50,355 nt of DNA from a virus: IMG/VR virus record IMGVR_UViG_3300033149_001173, positions 1-50,355 of that record; one strand, 5' to 3'. This document shows, in pieces, positions 21,756 through 29,485 of the stretch. The notes under the pieces were generated by a model, which worked only from the letters and a program-made list of their open reading frames with translations, had not been told where the DNA came from and did no database searches. Both the position numbers and the translations under genes were made by a program. Within the stretch, counting starts at the first letter, position 1, and each line of letters begins with the position of its first letter.

Positions 21756-22445
21756 ATGAATTCTAAATACATTCTAACTTGTCAAAATAAAAGATTTATT
21801 TATTATTTTATACCAAAATCTGGTTGTACTTCGTTAGCTGTATGGACACTTGAACAATGTGGGTATAGACAAGAAGATATATTAAAAAGTTACGACGCTG
21901 ATAACCCAGTAACAAAACTTGCTAGAAACTTAATTGGTGTTGATATTGTAAATCCAAATAATAATTATTTTAAATTCACATTTGTTAGAAATCCATTAGA
22001 TAGAGTGGTATCAGTTTTCTTAGAAAAAGTTATTAAAGACAGGGGAGAAACAGCAAGAACAATAGAAAGTAGATTAAGTTTAAATAATCCAACTTTTATT
22101 GATTTTGTTACCTCCTTAGAAAATATTAATATAGAAGAATTCGATGAACATTTAGCCCCCCAAAGTTCTTTAATAAAGGGGTTTGATTTGGATTTTGTTG
22201 GTAAGTTAGAAAATTTTGAGGAAGACTTTAGATGGTTACAAGAAAAAATCAATGTTAGTTCTTGGCCTTTAAGATTAAATAAAACGAAGATAGATAAAAA
22301 TAAAAATGGGGATTATTCTTTAGTTAGTAAAATGGAACTGAGTAAAATGGATGGGTACCCCCCCTATTCTTGTTTTTATACAAAGGATATTAAAAGTAAA
22401 TTAAATAGAATTTATCAATCAGATATTGACAAATTTGGGTATTAA
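21756..22445 (+). CDS. Sulfotransferase, family 2 type
   Basis: IPKSGCTSL at residues 19-27 is the 5'-phosphosulfate-binding loop, and FTFVRNPLDRVVSVF (about 74-88) is the 3'-phosphate-binding segment of PAPS-dependent carbohydrate sulfotransferases. DEHLAPQ and VGKLENFEEDF also match the family. The enzyme would move sulfate from PAPS to a sugar hydroxyl. It has no membrane anchor, unlike Golgi relatives. The gene starts 2 bp after the DUF4422-like gene. Confidence 0.8.
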   Translation: MNSKYILTCQNKRFIYYFIPKSGCTSLAVWTLEQCGYRQEDILKSYDADNPVTKLARNLIGVDIVNPNNNYFKFTFVRNPLDRVVSVFLEKVIKDRGETARTIESRLSLNNPTFIDFVTSLENINIEEFDEHLAPQSSLIKGFDLDFVGKLENFEEDFRWLQEKINVSSWPLRLNKTKIDKNKNGDYSLVSKMELSKMDGYPPYSCFYTKDIKSKLNRIYQSDIDKFGY

Positions 22446-22459
22446 GAAAGGTAGCAGTC

Positions 22460-23458
22460 ATGGATAATGTTCTTACGCATTATGAATCTATAAAACAATT
22501 ACAACAAGGAATAATGTGTAAACCTAGATTTGCAAGTTTGCATACTTCTAATTGTTGTAATCAAAATTGTAAAGGTTGTGCCTATGCAAATATAATTAAT
22601 GGACAAGTTTTGGACTTTGATAATCAGAGAAAGATATTAATTGATTTAATGGATTTAGGTGTTCGAGGATTTGAGTTTGCTGGTGGTGGAGAACCACTAT
22701 TAATACCACAAATTGTAGATTTATGGAAATTGCTCATTGACAATCAAAGAAAATTTGGTGTTCTAACCAATGGTACATTATTAACAGATGAAATGATTAA
22801 TTTTATTGTTCGTCATGGAACATACATTAGAATTTCATTAGAGGCTACTGATGAAGACACTTATAGTAAATATAAAAGAGTTCCCAAAGATATTTGGAAC
22901 AAGGTGTTAACAAATGTGGAAAAGTTAGTTGCTTATAGAGATGAGTTTAATTCATCGTGTGAAGTTTCAATAAAGTTTTCAATAGGCAAATCCCTAAAAG
23001 GTGAAAAGTTCATACAAAATGGAGTATTGCTAGGAAACAGATTAAAAGTAAACAATGTTCAATTTAAAGCGTTAAGACATGAACCAGAGGAATTAAGTTT
23101 AGATGCTAAACATGAACAAGAAATATTTCTAAATCATTATTGCCAAGACAAGAAATTTAGATGGTGGGTTATTCCTTGGGATTATGAAGATATTCCACAA
23201 TGTTGGTTAAACCCATTACACGTGGTTGTGGATTATAATGGAGATGTACACCTTTGTTGTTATTATTATTATAGAGATAATTATAAACTGGGAAATATGT
23301 TACAAACCCCAATTAAAGAATTATGGTATAGTGATAAGCATTTTGAGTTAATAAAGAATATTAAAAGAGAGGAATGTGCAAAAGTTGATTGTAAGTTTTT
23401 TAGGCACCACAAAATAGTAGACGAAGCGTTCAAGAATGGAGCAATTGAGTTTCTATAA
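22460..23458 (+). CDS. Radical SAM protein with SPASM-like C-terminus
   Basis: Cys33-x3-Cys37-x2-Cys40 holds the [4Fe-4S] cluster that splits S-adenosylmethionine, and GGGEP (75-79) binds SAM. The C-terminal part (CWLNPLHVVVDYNGDVHLCC, then ECAKVDC) has the cysteine spacing of a SPASM or twitch domain with an extra cluster. Such proteins modify peptides or act on sugars and aldehydes. Placed among glycosyltransferases, it may modify a sugar or a virion peptide. Its stop overlaps the next start. Confidence 0.85.
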   Translation: MDNVLTHYESIKQLQQGIMCKPRFASLHTSNCCNQNCKGCAYANIINGQVLDFDNQRKILIDLMDLGVRGFEFAGGGEPLLIPQIVDLWKLLIDNQRKFGVLTNGTLLTDEMINFIVRHGTYIRISLEATDEDTYSKYKRVPKDIWNKVLTNVEKLVAYRDEFNSSCEVSIKFSIGKSLKGEKFIQNGVLLGNRLKVNNVQFKALRHEPEELSLDAKHEQEIFLNHYCQDKKFRWWVIPWDYEDIPQCWLNPLHVVVDYNGDVHLCCYYYYRDNYKLGNMLQTPIKELWYSDKHFELIKNIKREECAKVDCKFFRHHKIVDEAFKNGAIEFL

Positions 23459-24375
23459 TGAATACAATAATAACTACTACTATTAACCCACCAACAGAAG
23501 CAATTATTAAATATGACAATATGCTTGATTGGAATCTTATTGTTGTAGGTGATGAAAGAACTCCTGAAGATTATAAATTAGAACATGGAACATTTTTATC
23601 CATTGATTATTGTAAAGAAAATTATCCTGATTTACACAAGATAATTGGTACAAACAATATTGACTTAGGGCGTATGATTGGGTTTATTGAAGCATATAAA
23701 AATGGTGCAGATATAATTGCCACTATAGATGATGATAACATACCATTAGAAAATTGGGGTAAGAATATTGCAGTAGGGCAGGAAGTAGATGCTTTTGAAT
23801 ATTTCTCAGTTGAAAAAGTATTTGACCCATTAGGTGTAACAGAACATGCTAATTTGTGGCATAGGGGATTTCCGCTAGAACTTATTGATAGACGTAATTA
23901 TTTACGTGGTAATTATGTAAAAGTAAACCCATTGGTACAGGCTAATTTGTGGAATGGTGCCCCTGATATTGATGCAATTTGTCGCAAGATGTACCCTTAT
24001 GATGTAAACTTTGGTATAAGTCATTATTTCTATGGTAAACGTATGATTTGCCCATTCGATACCCAAAATACTATAGTTCATAGAAGCATTTTAAAATATT
24101 ATACTACATTACCACATATAGGTAGAATGGATGATATTTGGGGAGCATATTTACTGCAATCAAAAATAAAAGATTGTGTAGTATTTGGACCTGCTACGGT
24201 TTACCAAGATAGAAATATACATGATTTGAATAAGGATATTGATGAAGAAATATTAGGGTATAAGTATTCTATGGAGTTTATTGAAGCATGTTTAGACAGT
24301 TATGAAAGTGCGTTAGAATATTTACCAACTAGAACAAGAGAATGTTATTTGGCTTATCAAGAATATTTTAATTAA
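23458..24375 (+). CDS. STELLO/DUF288-like glycosyltransferase
   Basis: The opening TTTINPPTEAI and LIVVGDERTPEDY match the N-terminus of STELLO and DUF288 proteins, whose usual form is TTxxPPTxA...VVGDxKTP. DDDN at 91-94 provides the DxD metal site. Glycosyltransferase activity is inferred from the GT-A-like fold of the family. The 305-residue protein lacks membrane spans. The start overlaps the radical SAM stop by one base. Confidence 0.7.
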   Translation: MNTIITTTINPPTEAIIKYDNMLDWNLIVVGDERTPEDYKLEHGTFLSIDYCKENYPDLHKIIGTNNIDLGRMIGFIEAYKNGADIIATIDDDNIPLENWGKNIAVGQEVDAFEYFSVEKVFDPLGVTEHANLWHRGFPLELIDRRNYLRGNYVKVNPLVQANLWNGAPDIDAICRKMYPYDVNFGISHYFYGKRMICPFDTQNTIVHRSILKYYTTLPHIGRMDDIWGAYLLQSKIKDCVVFGPATVYQDRNIHDLNKDIDEEILGYKYSMEFIEACLDSYESALEYLPTRTRECYLAYQEYFN

Positions 24376-24386
24376 GAGAAAGACTG

Positions 24387-24956
24387 ATGAATATAGATAA
24401 AATAAAGAATTATCCTAAATATAAAAACATAAATAGTAGAAGTGGGCCAGGAGCAGAGAAATTAATATATCCTAAAATTATTAAACACAATGCTTCTATT
24501 GTATTAGAAATAGGAACACATAAAGGGCATTCAACAGCATATTTGGCCGCCGCTTGTAAAGAAACCAATGGAAAAGTATATACTATTGATATAGACAAAA
24601 ATGCACAAAATCAAGCCAAAGAATTTATTGAATGGTTAAAACTCGATAATGTAGAATTTATACTTGGGGATTCATTGGAAAAGTTACCTGTTTTGTTAAG
24701 TTCTATTACACCAGTGATAAGTTTTATAGATGGTAAACATTCTTATGAATATGCTTCACAAGAATTTAATCTTATTTGGAATAAATGTAATAAATTAAGC
24801 AATTATGCAATCATTTTAGATGATATAGGTTACGTACATATTGATGGTAAAAAGGATGGTGGTATTCCTAAACTTATTAAAGAGATAAAAGATAGAAATA
24901 TTTCTTATACTATAGAAATGGAAAGATACGCAGTGATAGAAAAGGAACAGATATGA
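24387..24956 (+). CDS. Class I SAM-dependent methyltransferase
   Basis: VLEIGTHKGHSTAYLA (39-54) is motif I of the Rossmann-type methyltransferases, VYTIDID gives the acidic residue that binds the SAM ribose, and ISFIDGKHSYEYA corresponds to motif IV. The pattern is that of the Methyltransf_24 group, often found beside sugar-modifying genes. It probably methylates a sugar hydroxyl. The 189-residue length is normal. The stop overlaps the next start. Confidence 0.8.
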   Translation: MNIDKIKNYPKYKNINSRSGPGAEKLIYPKIIKHNASIVLEIGTHKGHSTAYLAAACKETNGKVYTIDIDKNAQNQAKEFIEWLKLDNVEFILGDSLEKLPVLLSSITPVISFIDGKHSYEYASQEFNLIWNKCNKLSNYAIILDDIGYVHIDGKKDGGIPKLIKEIKDRNISYTIEMERYAVIEKEQI

Positions 24957-25837
24957 AAAAAGTAGTGTTATTCATGGTAGCAGGTATAGGTAACATTGTT
25001 GAAGCAACTCCTATGGCTGTAGCATTGGAAAAATTAGGATACGTTGTTGAGATTGTATTAAGTTCTAATTTCCCAGGTATGGAAGATTTGTTACCTTGGA
25101 AATGTTACAACCCGGAAAAAGTTAATTTGGAAAATTGTTATGATATTGGTTTATCTTATTGGGCTAGAGGTAATAAGTTCCCTGATAAAACTCCTGATGG
25201 TAAAAAGTTAAATGTTTATAGTACCAGACTTAATATTCAAGAATATAGTGAAATAGAATGTAATATGGATGTAGCAAGACAAATGGGGTATGAAGATGAC
25301 ACCCCTGCTACTAAATTAGTTGTTCCAAAAGTGAAAAACCCTGTGGATGTTAGTAATTATGTAGTTATTTGCCCAGGTTACCAAAAGTCAACACAACATG
25401 CTAATTGGAGTAATAAGGCATACCCACGATGGGGTGAAGTTATTGAACTTATTGATAAACCTGTAGTTGTAGTAGGCACAGAGGATGAAAATGAAGATTG
25501 TTTTGAAAAAGCAGATATTAACATGTGTGGCAAAACCGACTTATTACAGTTGGCAAAAATATTAAGTGAGGCAAATGGAGTTATTGCTTGTGATAATGGC
25601 CCAGCACATATGGCGGATGCTTATAAGGTGCCTACGGTTGTATTGTTTGGACCTACAAGCACATTAAAAAATGCTTACTACCAGGCTAAAATTATGTTTA
25701 TGCCTAATAATGTGGTAAATTGTCGCCCTTGTCAACAAAACATAGAAAAGATGAGCAATTGTAAAAATAATATATGTATGAAATATTTAGAACCAAAACA
25801 AATAGTTGCAACTTTAAATAAAGCAATGGAGGAATAG
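24953..25837 (+). CDS. GT9 (heptosyltransferase-like) glycosyltransferase
   Basis: The C-terminal half has CDNGPAHMADAYKVPTVVLF then GPTS, the conserved nucleotide-sugar site of family GT9. The N-terminus is a GT-B Rossmann domain (VVLFMVAGIGNIVEATPMA). Bacterial GT9 enzymes add heptose to lipopolysaccharide core. This 294-residue version is somewhat short, so its donor may differ. It acts in the cytosol. Confidence 0.82.
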   Translation: MKKVVLFMVAGIGNIVEATPMAVALEKLGYVVEIVLSSNFPGMEDLLPWKCYNPEKVNLENCYDIGLSYWARGNKFPDKTPDGKKLNVYSTRLNIQEYSEIECNMDVARQMGYEDDTPATKLVVPKVKNPVDVSNYVVICPGYQKSTQHANWSNKAYPRWGEVIELIDKPVVVVGTEDENEDCFEKADINMCGKTDLLQLAKILSEANGVIACDNGPAHMADAYKVPTVVLFGPTSTLKNAYYQAKIMFMPNNVVNCRPCQQNIEKMSNCKNNICMKYLEPKQIVATLNKAMEE

Positions 25838-25839
25838 TA

Positions 25840-26127
25840 ATGGCCACTCAAGTATGGACAACTTCTGGCAGCGATATGGTTACAGTCACGTCTGCTGCTA
25901 CAAATATAATTGCGGCACAACCAGATAGAACATTTTATCACGTAATGATTTCCAATGGTGATTCTGGTTCTGATTTATTATACAGTCTTGATGGTGGTTC
26001 CCATTGGGGGCGTATTGAAGCAGATAATTCTAAATCATTTGATGGTGTTCGTATAAAAAATACTAATATTCAAGTAAAGGCTATTGGTAGTGAAATTGTT
26101 TCTGATGTATATGCGGAGGCATGGTAA
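25840..26127 (+). CDS. Small beta-rich virion protein, 95 aa
   Basis: The protein starts MATQVWTTSGSDMVTVTSAA and is rich in Ser, Thr, Gly and short strands (DLLYSLDGGSHWGRI). Proteins of this look are common minor structural or decoration proteins. It is embedded in the carbohydrate gene run, 2 bp after GT9, so it is a candidate acceptor or surface protein. That role is inferred from place and composition. Confidence 0.55.
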   Translation: MATQVWTTSGSDMVTVTSAATNIIAAQPDRTFYHVMISNGDSGSDLLYSLDGGSHWGRIEADNSKSFDGVRIKNTNIQVKAIGSEIVSDVYAEAW

Positions 26128-26168
26128 TAATTTCAACAAAACCAAGGCAATTACAAAGTTTCAAATTA

Positions 26169-26183
26169 ATCATTGAAAGGAGA
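26169..26183. repeat. Right copy of 15-bp direct repeat
   Basis: ATCATTGAAAGGAGA, identical to 20233-20247. Here it supplies the ribosome site of the GT4-like gene. Confidence 0.5.
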
Positions 26184-26188
26184 TAAGT

Positions 26189-27406
26189 ATGAGTATTCGT
26201 TGTGCCCACATCGTTGCAGTAACACCACATAGAGCAGGTATTTATGAAACTGCAAGAGAAATAGTTATAGGGGAACGGTCACAAGGAATTGATGCTAGGA
26301 TTGTTGACTGTGGTAACAAATGTGAAGCAGGTTTAGTTAATAAAAAACGCAAAGAATTGGAACCTTACTTTGCACATTTGGGTGTTGCCAGAAATGCTGG
26401 TATTGAAGGCGCAATTAATTATCTAAAAACCACAGAAGCATTCAATGTTGAATGTGTTAAAAAAGGAACTGAAGATAGAGGAATTATCATTGAAGACAAT
26501 GAGTGGGTTATTAATGAAGCAGATATAATAGTAGGACATAGTGGTTTTCATAATGAAATACAGAATCTAAATAAACCATATATTATGTGTGCTCATGGTA
26601 GACCTAAAAGTTCTTTCTTATTAGAATATTACAAAGAGTACTCAGTTTATGCTAGTTATGTAAACATGAATCACGATAAAAGGATTCTTAAGTTTATCAC
26701 TTTTTGGAAAGAATATATTCCTAACATTGCTATGTTAGTTAATCCTGAGAAGATTGAGTATGTTCCTCCTTGTGTAGATACGAACTTCTTTAATCCTGAA
26801 GGTGAAAAGTTTGATTTCCCAGATAACAAAAAGTTTAATATTATCATTGTTGATGTGTGGAGAAAGGATATTGACCCTTATCACGTAGTACATTGTTGTC
26901 ATTGGTTTTGTAAGAAACATCCAGAAGCACAATTTCATATGTTCGGTTGTAAACCACCTGATGATATGGGGCCTTGGAAAATATTATTAGGCAAATGCCA
27001 AAAGGAAGGCACATTAGGTATAGTTACTGGAATGATAAAAGAAATCGACAAGGTATATCGCAGTGCGGATATGATGGCAACACCTCACACGATTGCCACA
27101 CGTACTGTTAGAGAATCGCTTGCTAGTGGATTACCATTAGTTGCAGAGGAAGGAAATCCTTATACTAATTATCATGCACCATTATATAATTATGATAGAT
27201 TTATAGGTGAAATGGAAAGATGTTATAAAAGTATACAACTTGATAAACAATCTACTAGCATGAAGATGAGAAAATCTGCTGAAAAACATTTTAGTATGGA
27301 AAATACTGGTAAAGCCATGAAAAAAATCATTGAGAACACTCTAGAGGAATGGAAAAGTGTTGATTTAACACCTGAACAAGTATTACACGAAGCAGTAGTT
27401 ATGTAG
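26189..27406 (+). CDS. GT4-like glycosyltransferase (GT-B fold)
   Basis: YVPPCVDTNFFNP (about residue 190) and TRTVRESLASGLPLVAEEGNP (about 307-327) are the usual linker and C-terminal nucleotide-sugar signatures of retaining GT4 enzymes. The acidic residue of the ExxxxxxxE motif is at RESLASGLPLVAEE. The 405-residue length fits a full two-domain enzyme. Family members transfer sugars from nucleotide donors. The start has a strong AAAGGAGATAAGT. Confidence 0.8.
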   Translation: MSIRCAHIVAVTPHRAGIYETAREIVIGERSQGIDARIVDCGNKCEAGLVNKKRKELEPYFAHLGVARNAGIEGAINYLKTTEAFNVECVKKGTEDRGIIIEDNEWVINEADIIVGHSGFHNEIQNLNKPYIMCAHGRPKSSFLLEYYKEYSVYASYVNMNHDKRILKFITFWKEYIPNIAMLVNPEKIEYVPPCVDTNFFNPEGEKFDFPDNKKFNIIIVDVWRKDIDPYHVVHCCHWFCKKHPEAQFHMFGCKPPDDMGPWKILLGKCQKEGTLGIVTGMIKEIDKVYRSADMMATPHTIATRTVRESLASGLPLVAEEGNPYTNYHAPLYNYDRFIGEMERCYKSIQLDKQSTSMKMRKSAEKHFSMENTGKAMKKIIENTLEEWKSVDLTPEQVLHEAVVM

Positions 27407-27436
27407 AAAACTAAATTATAAATAAAGGAATTAACC

Positions 27437-27649
27437 ATGAATAAATTATTAGCAAGCATCGGTGGTAGAAAATGGATTGCTACATTAATCGGTATGGGCC
27501 TGATATCTGCTATGGTGTTTACTGGTCAAGATTTGGAAACTATTAAGTGGTTTGGTTTGTTCGTATCCAGTGTTGTAATAGGATACAATATAGGACAGGG
27601 CTTTGCTGACGGTGTTTCTAACGGGAGAACTTCTTCTAAGGACAGGTAA
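27437..27649 (+). CDS. Holin-like two-span membrane protein, 70 aa
   Basis: Two hydrophobic segments (about residues 14-30 and 39-58) with a short polar link and a charged tail NGRTSSKDR. Size and topology fit small phage holins, but the gene lies far from any visible endolysin, so it may instead be a virion or membrane accessory protein. Confidence 0.5.
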   Translation: MNKLLASIGGRKWIATLIGMGLISAMVFTGQDLETIKWFGLFVSSVVIGYNIGQGFADGVSNGRTSSKDR

Positions 27650-27913
27650 ATGTCAATTCCAGAATGCACTAGTATACGAATGTTCAAAGATTTACTAAAG
27701 GAAATCTTACATGATTCGTGGTATAGAAATGACTTACATTTTTCCGAGAAACTAGCGCAAAAGGCGCAAAAGGCGCTAGACTTGCTTGATGAAATGGTGT
27801 ACACAAATGGAACTGATATGTATGCTGAGTTCTTATCACTACTAGAACAACCTTTAGACATATTAATAGAAGATATGAAAAATAGATTAATAGAAAGGGG
27901 AAATAATGGCTGA
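27650..27913 (+). CDS. Hypothetical protein, 87 aa
   Basis: An acidic, helical protein that begins immediately after the stop of the holin-like gene and overlaps the following gene by 8 nt. No cysteine, membrane or catalytic pattern. Function unknown, probably structural or assembly related by position. Confidence 0.55.
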   Translation: MSIPECTSIRMFKDLLKEILHDSWYRNDLHFSEKLAQKAQKALDLLDEMVYTNGTDMYAEFLSLLEQPLDILIEDMKNRLIERGNNG

Positions 27914-28505
27914 GATTCTTTTTAAAGTAGGTGATTCTGGTGGTTCAAAGGATGGTGATATTATTAGTATCAAACCCGATGGGTGGTTAATCCCCGCTTC
28001 TGATATGGTCGAATGGATTGATAATGATATTGAACCTACTATTTTAAGTGAAATGCCCAATTATTTACAACGACGTTGGCGCCAACGAATTTGTGAATTA
28101 AAATGGAAATTAAATCATACAGCAAAAGAAATAGCCAAAGAGTTTAATCTTGGTGATGAGGAATCTGGTAATATGGAAAAAGAAATTGCTATTAAGAACG
28201 CTAATAATTTTAAAACTGAAGGTGCTGATACATCATGGGGAAGAATGGACCTTGTGACTCATGCAGCAATTAGAGTAGATGGACTTTCATTACATGATAT
28301 AAATGAATTAACTGATCGTTTTCGTGATGAAGACCATGTTGGGTATATTAGAAACAAACGTAGGTATGGTTTACAATACCGAAATATTTTACCAATTAAA
28401 AAAATTAATATGATTTTAGATAAAAAACGACGTGTGAATGTAGATAGACGAAACCCAATATCTAAAACACAATTATTAGCAGCAATACGGGAGAAAACAA
28501 GATAA
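27906..28505 (+). CDS. Hypothetical virion-region protein, 199 aa
   Basis: The N-terminus FKVGDSGGSKDGDIISIKPDG looks like a small beta domain. The remainder is helical and basic (LQRRWRQRICELKW), with a C-terminal run KKRRVNVDRRNP. It lies just before the fibre genes and shares one base with the next gene (TAATGG). Family not recognised. Confidence 0.55.
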   Translation: MAEILFKVGDSGGSKDGDIISIKPDGWLIPASDMVEWIDNDIEPTILSEMPNYLQRRWRQRICELKWKLNHTAKEIAKEFNLGDEESGNMEKEIAIKNANNFKTEGADTSWGRMDLVTHAAIRVDGLSLHDINELTDRFRDEDHVGYIRNKRRYGLQYRNILPIKKINMILDKKRRVNVDRRNPISKTQLLAAIREKTR

Positions 28506-29485
28506 TGGCTTGGCCCGATGGTGGTACAAATGAAGTAGTTGAAAGTATTGGTGCAACTGGGCGTGATTATTCCACTATCGCCGCCTGGGAATCTGCTACG
28601 GACGAGGATTGCACAACAGGTTGGGGTACAGGCGTTTATGCTGACCCGTGCTCACCAATGGGTGACTGTTACGACGATGCGGATTTTGACGAAAGATATG
28701 TTTTGAGTGGAGCGACGACGGATTCTACCCATTATCGCCGATTGACTGTTCATGTTGGAGAACGACATGTGGGCAAGGAAGGCGCCGGAGTGACACTCGT
28801 TATTGACCAGGAATATGATGTAGTGATACAAGACTTATACATCGTTATTGAGTGGTTCTTACTGACGGGAACGGGAAACAGATCTGGCCCAAACAATGCC
28901 CCCGAAAACTCGCGGTGCATGATACGCAACATCGTCTGCGCCACAACAGAATCCATGAGTTTTTATATTGCGAATTGTGGAGCGGGTACAGAAGCCTATC
29001 TCCGCAACTGTAGTATTTATGGAATGTCTCAGTATGGGATTCATGGCGCTTCAACCATACCCTGGATTGTCCAAAATTGCAGTATACTTGGCACGGCTGA
29101 TTATACGCTAAGGTATGCAACTTGCACAAACGTAATTGCCTCGTCTTCGACGGGAACACACATATTTTTTAACTGTACTGGCGATTACAACATCGGCTCG
29201 GACACAAGCGCCCCCGGCGGTCACAGTATCCACAGCATTGCTCCGGCTGACTTGTTTGAGAGTATTGTGAGTGGATCGGAGGACCTGCACCTCAAGGATG
29301 ATAATACAGCCGCATCGGGTGCGGGCAGCGACTTGAGCGCTAGTTTCACTACTGATATTGATGGCGAAACAAGGACTGATTGGGATATTGGAGCAGATGA
29401 ATATGTAAGTGCAGCACCACCTACAGGTGGTAGATTAATAAGTCCTAGAGCATTATATCACTATAGAATGAGGAGGGCTGGATAA
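28505..29485 (+). CDS. Parallel beta-helix fibre or tailspike protein
   Basis: Repeated short strands such as VVIQDLYIVIEWF, SRCMIRNIVCA and AYLRNCSIYGM indicate a right-handed parallel beta-helix, the fold of many phage depolymerase tailspikes. The C-terminus DIDGETRTDWDIGADEYV is a common ending of secreted beta-helix proteins in Planctomycetota and relatives. The middle of the gene is visibly GC-richer than both ends, which suggests a transferred segment. No catalytic residues are certain. Confidence 0.65.
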   Translation: MAWPDGGTNEVVESIGATGRDYSTIAAWESATDEDCTTGWGTGVYADPCSPMGDCYDDADFDERYVLSGATTDSTHYRRLTVHVGERHVGKEGAGVTLVIDQEYDVVIQDLYIVIEWFLLTGTGNRSGPNNAPENSRCMIRNIVCATTESMSFYIANCGAGTEAYLRNCSIYGMSQYGIHGASTIPWIVQNCSILGTADYTLRYATCTNVIASSSTGTHIFFNCTGDYNIGSDTSAPGGHSIHSIAPADLFESIVSGSEDLHLKDDNTAASGAGSDLSASFTTDIDGETRTDWDIGADEYVSAAPPTGGRLISPRALYHYRMRRAG

